Part shown: in pieces, positions 18,710 to 28,411 of the stretch | Position numbering within the stretch: position 1 is the first letter of the stretch | How the letters are laid out: every line of letters begins with the position of its first letter | Source of the DNA: Barthelona sp. PCE | Lineage: Eukaryota > Metamonada: BaSk clade | Assembly (NCBI GenBank): GCA_040285745.1 | Contig: JAUFOR010000006.1 | Coordinates: 372,001-436,000 of the forward strand | Reading direction: 5' to 3' | DNA: 64,000 nt | The notes under the pieces: generated by a model | Told to the model about the DNA's origin: nothing | Seen by the model: only the letters and a program-made list of their open reading frames with translations | Databases searched by the model: none | Made by a program: the position numbers and the translations under genes

Positions 18710-19849
18710 CTACTGTTTATTTCGGACGACAACTGCGTGTTGTATATACTCTAGATCATAAATATTTCCCAAAAGATCATTCACCTGTTCAACAAACTGG
18801 GTTTTGATTTCCTCATCCAAGCCAAATAGTAGTTCGCCGTTCTCCACGTACATATTTCCATCAGGTGCGAGGTTCGAGGCGATCTTTTCGATATGTGCCG
18901 AAGCAAACACCCCCACAAAAATGTTGCGTCTGTTCTTGAATTTCTTGATCCTTGTCATACCAAGGGAAAAAGTTAGTGAGATATTCTCGAAAGGAATTTC
19001 ATCAAGGCGTGTTATATATCTTGTAAGGTTGTCCAAAATGACGAGCCTCTCACTGTGAATGAATTCACCATCTTGGCGTGTTAGAGTATACTCTTCATTT
19101 TCAACAACAGTACCCAATCCAACATAAGGGCTTATGACAAAATCTCCGTCGTATTCTTCATGTGTAATGAGTGATGGATTCACAACCACATTCTCTTTTC
19201 CTAGTTGGTGTGCAAAACTGCCACTTACGTCAGAAAACGCAATTCCAGTACCTCTCCATAAGCGATAGTGGTCGCGGCGCAGACGTTTCATGGGAAAACA
19301 CTTCATATCCATGTCATATGCCCAATCAAACAAATTATTGCGGGCACCGTACCGGTCTCTCCACTTACGACGGAGTCGTTCGTCCCACACATTATGGTCA
19401 TATACACCACTTCTAATAGCATTACAACATGCTGTTATGCGATCATTGTCTTTAAACCTGTGTTTTGTACGCATATATGATGGTAGTGATGATGAATCCG
19501 AAACTGCCAGAGCATATGCTTCAATTGCCTTGTGAGTATCCTTTTGAATGAGGAAGTTTCCATAAAAGGGTAACAGGATTCTAACCCGATCCTCTGCTGA
19601 AAGAGTGCGATCTAACAAAATGCTCCAAAAAATCATTTGGCGTGTTAGAATCATCTCATCAAGCTCTACTATGCATATATCTAGCTCGTTTATCCCTCTG
19701 TTATGGTATAGTGTGTGTAATTCATGTCTGAAATCACTGGAATTCACAGAAAGAGCGTTTAGGATTTCTTCCCCTGCTAATAACTTAGGTGGTGTAATTC
19801 CCCAATGCTGTTTGACTCCAAATTGAGTTAACACTTGCTGATTAGACAT
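18710..19849 (-). CDS. DNAAF3: Dynein axonemal assembly factor 3 (DNAAF3) family
   Basis: DNAAF3 acts in the cytoplasm in pre-assembly of axonemal dynein arms. The 379-residue protein starts at the ATG at 19849 (the frame extends to 19984 without an ATG). Its N-terminal part has WGITPPKLL, then NALSVNSSDFRHELHTLYH, and ICIVELDEMILTRQMIFWS, matching the DUF4470 domain (normally W-x-F-x-P...G-D-x-R-H...E...ARQ-L-L). The centre has VWDERLRRKWRDRYGARNN, FDWAYDMDM and YRLWRGTGIAFSD, which fit the DUF4471 domain signature (W-D-x-R-L-R...R-Y-D-x-R-x-N...D-W-D-Y...W-R-x-x-G-x-A-F). The presence of this factor implies motile cilia or flagella with dynein arms. It is shorter than human DNAAF3 (about 540 aa), lacking the C-terminal extension. 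Confidence 0.88.
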   Translation of the reverse strand: MSNQQVLTQFGVKQHWGITPPKLLAGEEILNALSVNSSDFRHELHTLYHNRGINELDICIVELDEMILTRQMIFWSILLDRTLSAEDRVRILLPFYGNFLIQKDTHKAIEAYALAVSDSSSLPSYMRTKHRFKDNDRITACCNAIRSGVYDHNVWDERLRRKWRDRYGARNNLFDWAYDMDMKCFPMKRLRRDHYRLWRGTGIAFSDVSGSFAHQLGKENVVVNPSLITHEEYDGDFVISPYVGLGTVVENEEYTLTRQDGEFIHSERLVILDNLTRYITRLDEIPFENISLTFSLGMTRIKKFKNRRNIFVGVFASAHIEKIASNLAPDGNMYVENGELLFGLDEEIKTQFVEQVNDLLGNIYDLEYIQHAVVVRNKQ

Positions 19850-20150
19850 GATATTGGAGAAAAAAGGTAAAACAGAGCACTTCTTCAAATTTTCTGTAAT
19901 TGTTGATATATGTGCGTTATGCAAATAACTATACCACAATAGTCCACAGGAACATGCTTTACAGAAGATTTGCTGTTGATACACAATTTACGTTTCCAGG
20001 CATGTTTTGGTCACTTTAAATGTTGTTTATGGTTATAAACGTGCTATTAACCGCGCTTGAAAGCTGTTCAATACTATTCAAAGTTTTGAGCTTGGTATTT
20101 TCTTTCCTCACTCATTTCTTGCATCGCTTTTTCAGCTTTGCATACTCTAA
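19850..20150. other. Intergenic, 301 bp, divergent promoter region
   Basis: This spacer lies between the divergent starts at 19849 and 20151. The plus-strand leader contains a pyrimidine-rich run (TTTTCTTTCCTCACTCATTTC). No gene is seen. Confidence 0.5.
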
Positions 20151-22463
20151 ATGTACGATTCTAGCGAGTTTCCATATTTAAACGTCGATAAAGAGCATAT
20201 CTTGATAAATCAGCTTCCGTATGGTGATTTGTTGTATTTGAACACTGCATCTTGTTTAATAGGTATAGACGACGACGTTAGCTTTGTTGGATTCAACTTT
20301 GACATGGAAGACAACTTCATAATTGTTAGAGGCTGGCTCATTTCTCCTACAATTGTTAAATGCATTTTATATTCGGATTGTGAGATGTATTTTGCAACTT
20401 TATTCCTCACCGAGGACAAAAAAGTGGAGGTTGTCGATCGGATAATGATCTACGAAAGCGAAAATACGATGTTCTTCAGCGCATCAAACGTTATCCATTG
20501 CACGTCTTTTGGATTTTATGCAATTCATGCATATGACAATATCACGATCATCAATGTCTTGTCAGACAACATAGAGTCTTTTGAGATTGAGAAAGGTCGG
20601 CCTTTTAACTGTGCTGTAACCGATCTTGATGGAGAGCTGGTTTGTGACTTGTTTTACATTGAAGCACATGGCGTTTCCATTGTGCGCTATGTATCAGGTG
20701 TCGTCCAGAGTACACAGTCATTTGATAGTGGAAAGTTCCTTCATTCCAACTACTATCTGCTGCAGTATTCTTATGTCACAGCAGAGTGCCTGTTGTTCAA
20801 CGATAATTTTGACTCAGTGGACAGTTCGTTTCTGCCCGAGAAGAGAGAGCCGTTTGCATTTGTTGAACGCTTTTTGTTTTATAGCGATGGTGTTTACAAT
20901 GTTGAAAATCATGATTTCATTGAGATTGATCTACGTCAGGTAACGAACGCTTGCCAGTACTCACTGAAGGCGACGGCCGAGGGAAAATTTCTGCTCTGGA
21001 CAATGAGCGGCCTGTGTCATCTGGATGTTTACGCAAGGACGAAGTGTGATATTTCTAACAGCGGAGTCAACAAGTTAAGCAGTGAGCTTGGGTGCGTTGA
21101 GAGAAGTGCGTTCAACCAAAAGGTTAAAGTATATTTGGCAATAAGGAATGATGCTTTTGTTTGTCATTTGCAGAATCCGCAACCTAGCACATGTGGATTT
21201 CGATACGAGGACGATCTTCTTGAGCTCACATACCCCACCAATCAGGGATTTATAAACCTGCTGGTGAACACAGACAATGAGATGGTTGTTCATAAGTATA
21301 AGCTGGAGAAACAGAAACCTGTCTTCGGGGGCTTCGGCTTTGGAGGCCTGGCAGGAAATTGTAAGGATTGCATGACTCGCGACGACGGTTCTAAAGTGTT
21401 GTCCATCAACCCCCTTATGATTATGAATAATGAGGGAAACGTACTAACTCGAGTCGACACTGTGTCTTTTGGGGCGTCACTGAAGAAAAACGATCTGATG
21501 AACTACATGGGGAATAATATACTCGTTGGAAATACACGCATAATGCAGAAGGATCTCATTGTGCTTCATATTTTGGATGAGAACAACAGTATTTCGGATA
21601 TAGAAATTCCATTCGACAAGAAATACAACAGTAACGACTTATTCATGAGTGGACAGAGCGTATGGTGCGCGGACAACAGCGTTCAGATGCATGAAACCGG
21701 TAGGATATACAACTTGCATCGTTTTAATTTGGAAGACGAAGATATATCTTTGATTAAATTGGATCTTACCCAGAAGGAGGAGATACCAACAACCACTATG
21801 GGTACAGGTTTAGGCGGCGGCACTATTTTTGCGTCAAACATGTTTCAGTGTATTCGGGTAGTTGCGGCAACGGACGTTGATTGTGTCATACAGTACGGTA
21901 CGCAATGGTTCCTTGTACACGAGGAGCTTGGTGAATTCTCCACGTGCAGGATACCAGTCACGATCGGCGAGGTGAACAACCATGTTATCTTTGATGATTT
22001 GATTATCTTTTTCGCCTATAATAAGATTGTAGTTTGCCACATCCCCGACATTGTTGAAAACGGGGAGTCAAGTGATATTGTCGAAATTGGAATAGCTGAT
22101 ATCGATGGATGTTCTAAGAGCACATACATAATTAACAGAATTCTCGATATGGAGAAGCAAGAGTTTTTACTGATTTGGAATCGTGAAGGAAGTATCGGCA
22201 TCACGTCTTTCGACCCTCACACACACACTTCCACTTTCATTTTGAATGTGTCAGAAGTCCTCAGCAGTGTGACGGATATTGTTGAATGCGTCGAACACGA
22301 TGTTGAAATCAACAAAATGGCGTATGGCCAGAAGTACCAAGAAGAACTGCGAGCTAATAGTGCATCGCTTTTCGGTGGTAGGTCAAATCAGTTCACCTTT
22401 GGCAAATCACTTTCTAATCCTTTTACGTCTCAGAAGCCGGAAAGAGTTAGTTTTCTGAAGTAA
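20151..22463 (+). CDS. Beta-propeller protein with FG motifs (nucleoporin-like)
   Basis: This 770-residue protein has no signal or membrane segment. Most of the chain is short beta strands, as in the propeller of Nup159/Nup214 or Nup133-type proteins. It has two Phe-Gly-rich segments. One is internal (KPVFGGFGFGGLAG, about residue 390-403), with FGASL about 40 residues later. The other is at the extreme C-terminus (SLFGGRSNQFTFGKSLSNPF). FG motifs are the binding sites for transport receptors in the nuclear pore, but six FGs in a protein of this size are suggestive only. Its general style also resembles the MPR propellers, without the MPR start. The stop codon lies inside the 3' end of the opposite-strand gene (17 bp overlap). 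Confidence 0.68.
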   Translation: MYDSSEFPYLNVDKEHILINQLPYGDLLYLNTASCLIGIDDDVSFVGFNFDMEDNFIIVRGWLISPTIVKCILYSDCEMYFATLFLTEDKKVEVVDRIMIYESENTMFFSASNVIHCTSFGFYAIHAYDNITIINVLSDNIESFEIEKGRPFNCAVTDLDGELVCDLFYIEAHGVSIVRYVSGVVQSTQSFDSGKFLHSNYYLLQYSYVTAECLLFNDNFDSVDSSFLPEKREPFAFVERFLFYSDGVYNVENHDFIEIDLRQVTNACQYSLKATAEGKFLLWTMSGLCHLDVYARTKCDISNSGVNKLSSELGCVERSAFNQKVKVYLAIRNDAFVCHLQNPQPSTCGFRYEDDLLELTYPTNQGFINLLVNTDNEMVVHKYKLEKQKPVFGGFGFGGLAGNCKDCMTRDDGSKVLSINPLMIMNNEGNVLTRVDTVSFGASLKKNDLMNYMGNNILVGNTRIMQKDLIVLHILDENNSISDIEIPFDKKYNSNDLFMSGQSVWCADNSVQMHETGRIYNLHRFNLEDEDISLIKLDLTQKEEIPTTTMGTGLGGGTIFASNMFQCIRVVAATDVDCVIQYGTQWFLVHEELGEFSTCRIPVTIGEVNNHVIFDDLIIFFAYNKIVVCHIPDIVENGESSDIVEIGIADIDGCSKSTYIINRILDMEKQEFLLIWNREGSIGITSFDPHTHTSTFILNVSEVLSSVTDIVECVEHDVEINKMAYGQKYQEELRANSASLFGGRSNQFTFGKSLSNPFTSQKPERVSFLK

Positions 22464-24033
22464 GCATTCTGAACAGCTCTTCATCAATGTTTTCCACACA
22501 GTAAAAATAAGGTTTGAGCACAGGTAACATTCGACCGCACCATCCACGCAACAACAACATCTTCTCTTCTGAAGATGTGCTCAAAGATGTAAGCGAGGGC
22601 TCAATCCATAATGTTGTCATCTCAAGCTTTCTCTGAAAGTGCTCAACGATGCTGGCTAGATGCTTCGACTTGAAGCAACTCAAGTAATGTGTGAATAGGT
22701 CAAGAACGAACCACAACAAGCGCATTTTGCCTTCGTTTTCCGTCTCTATGAATCCAATATCAATTGTCCACTCTTTTAATAGGCCAAAAAGACATTCAAA
22801 GAAAGAGTCAACTGTTTGAACATCCACATAAAGCAACCTTCGTTGCACAATCTTCATTTGGGATTCTAAAACTATCCCAACGAGATATGAATGATCAAAG
22901 GCCGCAGAACCAATAACCTGTGGAATATCGATAGTTTTAAGATGTGTTGTTCCTGGAAAACCAGCAGCACGCAGTTTAATCGAAATTATTTCAATTTCTT
23001 TCTCAACCCATTTTTTCCCAATACGTGTATCACTAAGGAAAGATATGATGCGCATTTCGTATTCTTTCTTTAGAAAATCTGCATTGTTTCTCACAAATTC
23101 AGCGATATGAATGTCAAAATCAATAAGATGCTCAATTGTTGCCGAGAAAACAACAGAATCAGTAATTCTGTTCAGGAGAACAGCGCTTTTTTCGCATATT
23201 GCGTCATAGTATCGCTCAAAAAATTCATCAAAAAGTGCTAAGCAGTTTGCAGCCTGAGCAATTTTTGCGACACTAGAGATCACACTTAAACTATCCATAG
23301 CAAACAATTCAATACACCTCACGTCACTCGTCATGTTTTCATTCATAAAGTGGTACAGAAATCGGTTTATAAGAGGATCAATGAATGAAGAGTATCTCTT
23401 GCGGAATGCAGTCTGATATTCACAGTACTTGATAAGACCTGCGATGAACTCTTTGTACATATCGCTATTTGCCAGCAGCTCATCATTCACAATCGGACGC
23501 AAGTCCCACTTAATCGTCTCCATAGAATTTGAAAGCTGTGTTGTATAGATCTGTTGTATTTTATATCGTTTCTGCTCTAACATAAACGACAGATGGTCTC
23601 TTAAATCGCTCATATGAAAGCTATCTAGTGCTTCTTCGCAACGCTTGAAGTCCAAGAATAAGGAATCAAGTGGAGCAGAGGTTGTAATGTCAGTTATCAG
23701 TTTTGATACACGCTTACCCTCAATTAGTTCCAATTCTTTCGCACGAAAAGCAATCAATTTATCGACTACATCGGTTCCATCAACGTTATTTATAAAATCG
23801 TTGTGTTCTTTGAGTAGAGAAAAATCTAACAACCTCAGAGATGCATTTTCATCGATTTTATCAATGATTGCTTGAGTGCTCTCCCGTAAAAGTTCCACAG
23901 TTGTGGAAAAATCGCTTTGTAAACGAACAGTACGCTGTTTTTCGTTCACAAGCTTCTCATTAATTTCATTTCTGAGAGTGTTGAGATCATCGTAGCACTC
24001 CATTACCCGGAAAAACTCATCGTGCCAACTCAT
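22447..24033 (-). CDS. Helical vesicle-tethering-complex-like subunit (COG3/exocyst type)
   Basis: This 528-residue protein starts at the ATG at 24033; the frame is open to 24123 without another ATG. It opens with a coiled-coil-like region (CYDDLNTLRNEINEKLVNEK, residues 13-60) and is then all-helical throughout. The order (N-terminal coiled coil, KIDENASLRLLDF around 70-90, a cluster FKRCEEALDSF, then FMLEQKRYKIQQIYTTQLSN) reads like the N-half of Sec34/COG3 proteins, which tether retrograde vesicles at the Golgi. This is pattern matching only; other CATCHR-family subunits (COG2, exocyst, GARP) are possible. Its last codons overlap those of the convergent gene. Confidence 0.55.
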   Translation of the reverse strand: MSWHDEFFRVMECYDDLNTLRNEINEKLVNEKQRTVRLQSDFSTTVELLRESTQAIIDKIDENASLRLLDFSLLKEHNDFINNVDGTDVVDKLIAFRAKELELIEGKRVSKLITDITTSAPLDSLFLDFKRCEEALDSFHMSDLRDHLSFMLEQKRYKIQQIYTTQLSNSMETIKWDLRPIVNDELLANSDMYKEFIAGLIKYCEYQTAFRKRYSSFIDPLINRFLYHFMNENMTSDVRCIELFAMDSLSVISSVAKIAQAANCLALFDEFFERYYDAICEKSAVLLNRITDSVVFSATIEHLIDFDIHIAEFVRNNADFLKKEYEMRIISFLSDTRIGKKWVEKEIEIISIKLRAAGFPGTTHLKTIDIPQVIGSAAFDHSYLVGIVLESQMKIVQRRLLYVDVQTVDSFFECLFGLLKEWTIDIGFIETENEGKMRLLWFVLDLFTHYLSCFKSKHLASIVEHFQRKLEMTTLWIEPSLTSLSTSSEEKMLLLRGWCGRMLPVLKPYFYCVENIDEELFRMLTSEN

Positions 24034-24260
24034 AAAAATCCCTGTTTGATGAAGTAGTGAAATTGCAAAACAAAGTTTTAATTTGTTCTTTAAGTATTTA
24101 TTTAACTGATGACACGAAGCCAATGTAATGCTTTAAGCGCTTTTTATTTGTCAAATGTAATGTATCTACCTTGTACCAGGTTTAAAAGTTTTCACCCCTT
24201 ATCATTACGTAAGGTGGGCAACATTCGCAATTGACGCAGCTCCTTTCATTACACAAACAA

Positions 24261-25280
24261 ATGCCCGTTCATAAAGGAAAGAACGAGTATAAGCGACTTG
24301 AACAACCGATTAGCAGTCTTCAACTGAACCTTAAGCGACCCGCAAGGGATCCAAAGGCAATCGGACTTATTTTTTTTGTTCTCATGTTGATTTTGGGGTT
24401 CATAATTCTATTTTCAAAGATTCGCCCTGCTGTATGCAGTAATGTAATCATGTTGAATACTACACTTATCGAAATGGACATCAGCCAGATTGATAACATT
24501 TCGATTTCGGTCAATCTCCTGGACTTCGAGTTTGTTGTTGACGAGTCTTTGGACCCAACGAAGTTCAAGATCGTTTTGATCGAGAAGAACGTCCAAAACC
24601 CCTCGGACATGCCACACCTTATCATCGAGCGTAATATAGAGGAGAAGCTTCTGCATATCCACAACATAGATCCTGAGAATGATCGGCATCCTTGCCGCAC
24701 AGCAGCCCTGACTGTGCATGTCCCTTCGAATTGGGATGGCAGTGGTGCTTACAAGAACTATATATTCCGCAACTTCTCTATTGATGCCGTTACGGTTTCT
24801 AACGATGGTCTTGATATTGGTAATTGGACAAACACAAAGCTTGGAATCAAGTACCTGTGGATAAACGCGGAGGGATCAACAGTTACCGGAGACCATATCC
24901 GAGTGGCACATATGCGCGTAGAGGGCGGTGTTTCGATTAATAGAATTGAGTGCGTTGGTGATTCTATTCGTGAAATACAAATTCAGGCGTATAAGAACGA
25001 TCACTTTATTGGCAACGTCTCACGGTGCGCTGTTGACGCAAGCACATCTTTGGGCAGCGTGGTACTGGGCGTTAACAGCGAGTGGACGGGGTCGTTTGAT
25101 ATTGAAAGCGTGAAGGGTCTCGTGTGGATAGAGCGATTTGATCCATATGTGCATCTTGACTCTAGGTATATACACAATTCTCATCACAAACGGGGATACA
25201 TACGTAAGAATGCCGTACAGAACATAGTGATACATTCAGGCGGTGAAGGTCAGGTAACGCTTTTCCGTAACGATTTTTAG
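24261..25280 (+). CDS. Type II membrane protein with a beta-rich ectodomain
   Basis: This 339-residue protein starts at the ATG at 24261 (10 codons inside the longer open frame, which has no earlier ATG). The cytosolic N-terminus is basic, followed by one membrane helix at about 37-58 (IGLIFFVLMLILGFIILFS). The rest is a beta-rich ectodomain with NxT/S sites (NTT, NIS, NFS, NWT, NVS) and repeated strands such as YLWINAEGSTVTGDHIRVA and MRVEGGVSI. These recall the right-handed beta structure of DUF4097-type adhesin domains, though I cannot confirm that. The stop codon overlaps by 4 bp with the stop of the convergent gene. Confidence 0.75.
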   Translation: MPVHKGKNEYKRLEQPISSLQLNLKRPARDPKAIGLIFFVLMLILGFIILFSKIRPAVCSNVIMLNTTLIEMDISQIDNISISVNLLDFEFVVDESLDPTKFKIVLIEKNVQNPSDMPHLIIERNIEEKLLHIHNIDPENDRHPCRTAALTVHVPSNWDGSGAYKNYIFRNFSIDAVTVSNDGLDIGNWTNTKLGIKYLWINAEGSTVTGDHIRVAHMRVEGGVSINRIECVGDSIREIQIQAYKNDHFIGNVSRCAVDASTSLGSVVLGVNSEWTGSFDIESVKGLVWIERFDPYVHLDSRYIHNSHHKRGYIRKNAVQNIVIHSGGEGQVTLFRNDF

Positions 25281-26791
25281 CGAATGCGAACATGATATAT
25301 GTTAGGTTTATCCTCTTCCTCTTTGGGATTTTCCTTTGAATTCCCGTCGAGAACGAAAGGAGACATAAGACTTCGGTGACTAACTGTAAGCTCGCTAGGG
25401 GTATAACCGCTGAACGTACTACCAGTAGGGATGATGTTCCTTTGCAACTTTCTGATAAAGTTTGTTGATGCTACGCTACTGTTAAAGTTTGAGAAGCTTG
25501 TTTCAGATTGCGATTTCTGTATTTGACGCTTTTGAATTTTTTGAGGAATTTTTTGAGGATTTTGGGTTTCATTGTTGAAGACCTCATAGTAAAGAAAGAA
25601 AAAACATCTGTATATGTTGATAGCAAAGCGATAGATATAGACCATAAACAGAGAAAACACAATGAAGCTCACTGCGTGATGAAGTTGTGTCGATTGGGAG
25701 AGCAACAGCACCGGTCCCGAGAGAACAACTGTGTATACAAACTGATTTGCTTCGACAAATACCCACGGTATGTCATACTTGTACGCAAAATTTAGCAGTC
25801 TTGGCAATGGGCTCTTGTGTGTCGTTGCGTAAAGTATGCTGATTGTTGTGAATAGGAGCACGCCAAGCGCTTCATTTAAAGGAACGTAACATATGAGGAG
25901 TGTAACCAGCAGGTACATGAAGTTCATAAATTCTGTCATAATAACGGTGGAATGAGAACAAAGGCGGGTGTTGTTCCACAGCGCTGAACCTGGTAGAAAA
26001 CGCTGGAATCTGATGCAACATAATAGAAGGTACAGCGTAGATACCATGAACTTATCTCCATCGTTCCGAAAGTCACGAAACACAAATAGTTTTAGGAAAA
26101 AGGTGGCAGTTCCAACTACAATAGGGATAAATGTAAAATCAACGAAAAGTTCACCCAAGTTATTGTTTGAATGTTTAAACTTCTTCGTTTTTTTGAATAT
26201 TAAAATGATAAAAATAAAAAAGAGAAGGAGGAAAAAGAAGAAAAAAAAATCGTTAATGAAGAACTCCTTAGATTGGTATTGGAAACAACTCAACCAATTA
26301 CCCAATAACCAGTCAAAAGCTGAAAATTTCAAAACGTAAATAAGTGTATCGAAAACTTTGGGAAAAACTCCAAATCGTTCTATAAGATGTAAAAACAACT
26401 GTGCATGCATGTACGCGTATGTTAAGAAGTAACTGAGCGATGCTTTTGTGAATAGAAAGTCTATAATCCAAAACGTTAGCACTGCAAGAAAAAGAGTCAC
26501 AGCAATAAAGACTTGAACAACAACAATCCACCCAGTTGGGCAGCGCACACATGCTGCACCCTGAGAAAACTCATATTTCCCACAACTCATGTCAATTCCA
26601 AAAACTGAGGAATTTCTCTTCACAAGATCAACTTTGAGATGTTTCTCTCCATGAGCGTAGCAGTTGCATGACTGCACATCTATTGAGCTGTCACTTACGT
26701 TCGGAATAATGTAAGAATGTTGAGAATCGAAGCTTGTGAAACATATACCCAGTGTTAGTAATGATGTGAGAAGAAAAAGAAGACGAAGCAT
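25277..26791 (-). CDS. Polytopic membrane protein with a small Cys-rich ectodomain
   Basis: This 504-residue protein has a signal peptide (residues 1-17), a short Cys-containing ectodomain (CNCYAHGEK and CGKYEF, then CVRCPTGW near residue 81), and about nine membrane helices. CxxCPxGW followed directly by a membrane helix is seen in many protist surface proteins with TRP-like or receptor-like membrane regions. One membrane stretch is very Phe-rich (NDFFFFFFLLLFFIFIILIF), encoded by T-rich DNA. The C-terminus (about 410-504) is cytosolic, polar and Gln/Ser-rich. No family can be named; a channel or receptor is possible. Confidence 0.75.
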   Translation of the reverse strand: MLRLLFLLTSLLTLGICFTSFDSQHSYIIPNVSDSSIDVQSCNCYAHGEKHLKVDLVKRNSSVFGIDMSCGKYEFSQGAACVRCPTGWIVVVQVFIAVTLFLAVLTFWIIDFLFTKASLSYFLTYAYMHAQLFLHLIERFGVFPKVFDTLIYVLKFSAFDWLLGNWLSCFQYQSKEFFINDFFFFFFLLLFFIFIILIFKKTKKFKHSNNNLGELFVDFTFIPIVVGTATFFLKLFVFRDFRNDGDKFMVSTLYLLLCCIRFQRFLPGSALWNNTRLCSHSTVIMTEFMNFMYLLVTLLICYVPLNEALGVLLFTTISILYATTHKSPLPRLLNFAYKYDIPWVFVEANQFVYTVVLSGPVLLLSQSTQLHHAVSFIVFSLFMVYIYRFAINIYRCFFFLYYEVFNNETQNPQKIPQKIQKRQIQKSQSETSFSNFNSSVASTNFIRKLQRNIIPTGSTFSGYTPSELTVSHRSLMSPFVLDGNSKENPKEEEDKPNIYHVRIR

Positions 26792-26887
26792 CTAGCCACT
26801 CAGCGTTCACTGAGTTAAGAATGGTTGATAAAAGACTGTTTACCGTTAACGTTTTGTTACTCCATTTCATTCAATTTGATTTTGTTG

Positions 26888-27490
26888 ATGACTATGAGTG
26901 ATCATGATGGGCTTGAGCCAAAGCAATTCTGGGAGAAAGACATTGAAGAAATACGTGTTTACGTTCCAATATTGTTAAATATTGTACAAGATGGTTGTGT
27001 GTTGAATGATCGTATTTTGTGGGATGCCCGTGATAACTCTTTAACAGTTGACGTGTTTTCGCGCATCACATGTTTGGATTTAGGGCTTCCAGATTCATTT
27101 ATTCCAGAGATTGAGGAATCTATGAACTCTCAGGTTGAAAAAGCAAAGGAACTTATGAGGGAAATTGATAGCACGAAGCCTCATGTTGTGCCAATCTTTT
27201 TAGATTTATCCGTTGGTTCAATTCGTTATCGTGATCAGTTTTTATTTAATTTGAGTGATAAAATTTGTCAGCCGTCAAAATTCGCAGACCTGCTTGTTGC
27301 AGAGATGTCTCTCCCTGTTGATTTTGCACCTTTAATCACATGGGAAATCTGGTATCAAGCAATTCAAAAGCCTCCGAATGTTGGTGATTGGAAAGCTCAG
27401 TTTAGAAATGCAGAACAGATCAAGCACTGGTCTCCGTATATGGAGAGTACACTCACAGAGGATTCAAAGAACATTATTGTTGGTGATTGA
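26888..27490 (+). CDS. Minimal SNF5/SMARCB1 family chromatin remodelling subunit
   Basis: SNF5/INI1 is a core subunit of SWI/SNF and RSC complexes. This protein is about 200 residues (ATG at 26888, or 26894) and consists almost only of the SNF5 domain. The first repeat is VYVPILLNIVQDGCVLNDRI with LDLGLPDSFIPEI, and the second is VVPIFLDLSVGSIRYRDQF with VAEMSLPVDFAPLI. Each matches the family pattern L-V-P-I-x-L-D-I...L-x-D...W-N...F-A...L-L-P...F-x-P-x-I. Human SMARCB1 is 385 residues, so the N-terminal winged-helix part is missing here. Divergent from the membrane protein gene, with 96 bp between starts. Confidence 0.85.
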   Translation: MTMSDHDGLEPKQFWEKDIEEIRVYVPILLNIVQDGCVLNDRILWDARDNSLTVDVFSRITCLDLGLPDSFIPEIEESMNSQVEKAKELMREIDSTKPHVVPIFLDLSVGSIRYRDQFLFNLSDKICQPSKFADLLVAEMSLPVDFAPLITWEIWYQAIQKPPNVGDWKAQFRNAEQIKHWSPYMESTLTEDSKNIIVGD

Positions 27491-28411
27491 TTTCGATGCA
27501 TTTGCAGCTTTGTAAGGTGCGACGAAATATGCAAGATACTGTGCCAAAATATGAGGAAAAATATTATTTAGCAAGTTTCTTCCCTCTTTATTGACATATT
27601 TCCGTTAAAAAACATTGTAGAAGGTAAAAAACAATAATGGATAAATTTTCTGCAAAGAGTAAATGATCTTCAACTGCTTTTTTTACATCACAGATTCTTC
27701 ATTCTCATGTCCATTTCGGATAGAAATCGTAAAAAGTTTTCGCAGAAATATAAACAATGACGATATATATATTTTTCTAAAGGAATTTTCTTGTGCTCAT
27801 TTTCTTGGATTTTGGGGAATCAACTCTTGACAATGGGGGTAATTTACAGAATGGAGGGGCATGGCCCTAGTCATATGCCATACACGACATCTATGCTTGA
27901 TATTTGGCATTTTTTGAGATTTGTTTCTAAAAAGTATGTATATTCTAGTAAAAATGACGTGAAATGGTTAAGTACTTCAGTTCTGCTGAATAAAATTCGA
28001 TGAATTTCTCAGGAATTTGTTGTTGAGCTTCTGTAACTCAATTCCTTTTCTAACCTCTTTTGTTTTTGTATGTAACAAAGATTGAAATGTTAACATGTTC
28101 TCCTAAAGAAAGATAGAATCGATGAAATTACAGTTATATGTCGATTTAGTTCAATGTCTTTTCACAAACATCTTTCTAACTTTGACAACTCGTCATTGAT
28201 GATCATCCCCAATATCAACGTTGGTGGGTGGATGCAAGCGATGACAATATTGTTGAGATGTCAAGATTTTGTATTTTTGTGAAATTTCTTAAATATTTTT
28301 TACTTTCTTTGCACTGTCTATTGACTTTGAACAAGCTTTACAGGCTGTAGACCAGTCAGGAGCAACTGTTTACATTTTTTATGTTGTTTTTTCTTATATT
28401 TAGTTATTCAA
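27491..28411. other. Long A+T-rich region upstream of pyruvate formate-lyase
   Basis: This 921 bp stretch holds only one short, unconvincing frame (27791-28003). It is the longest 5' region here in front of a gene with the codon bias of strong expression, so it probably contains the PFL promoter. Just before the ATG there is TTATATTTAG TTATTCAA; the TTTAG matches the 3' ends of the real introns, but no good 5' splice site lies 39-41 bp before it. Confidence 0.5.

Noticed and set aside
18016-18732. 238-codon minus-strand frame over the UBA gene
   Set aside because: Arg/His/Leu repeats are the antisense of the QPMP repeats; no domain.
28368-28403. Possible 5' UTR intron before the PFL start codon, ending TTATATTTAG
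   Set aside because: The only 5' candidate at a suitable distance is GTTTAC (36 bp), which lacks the G at position 5 seen in the three firm introns.
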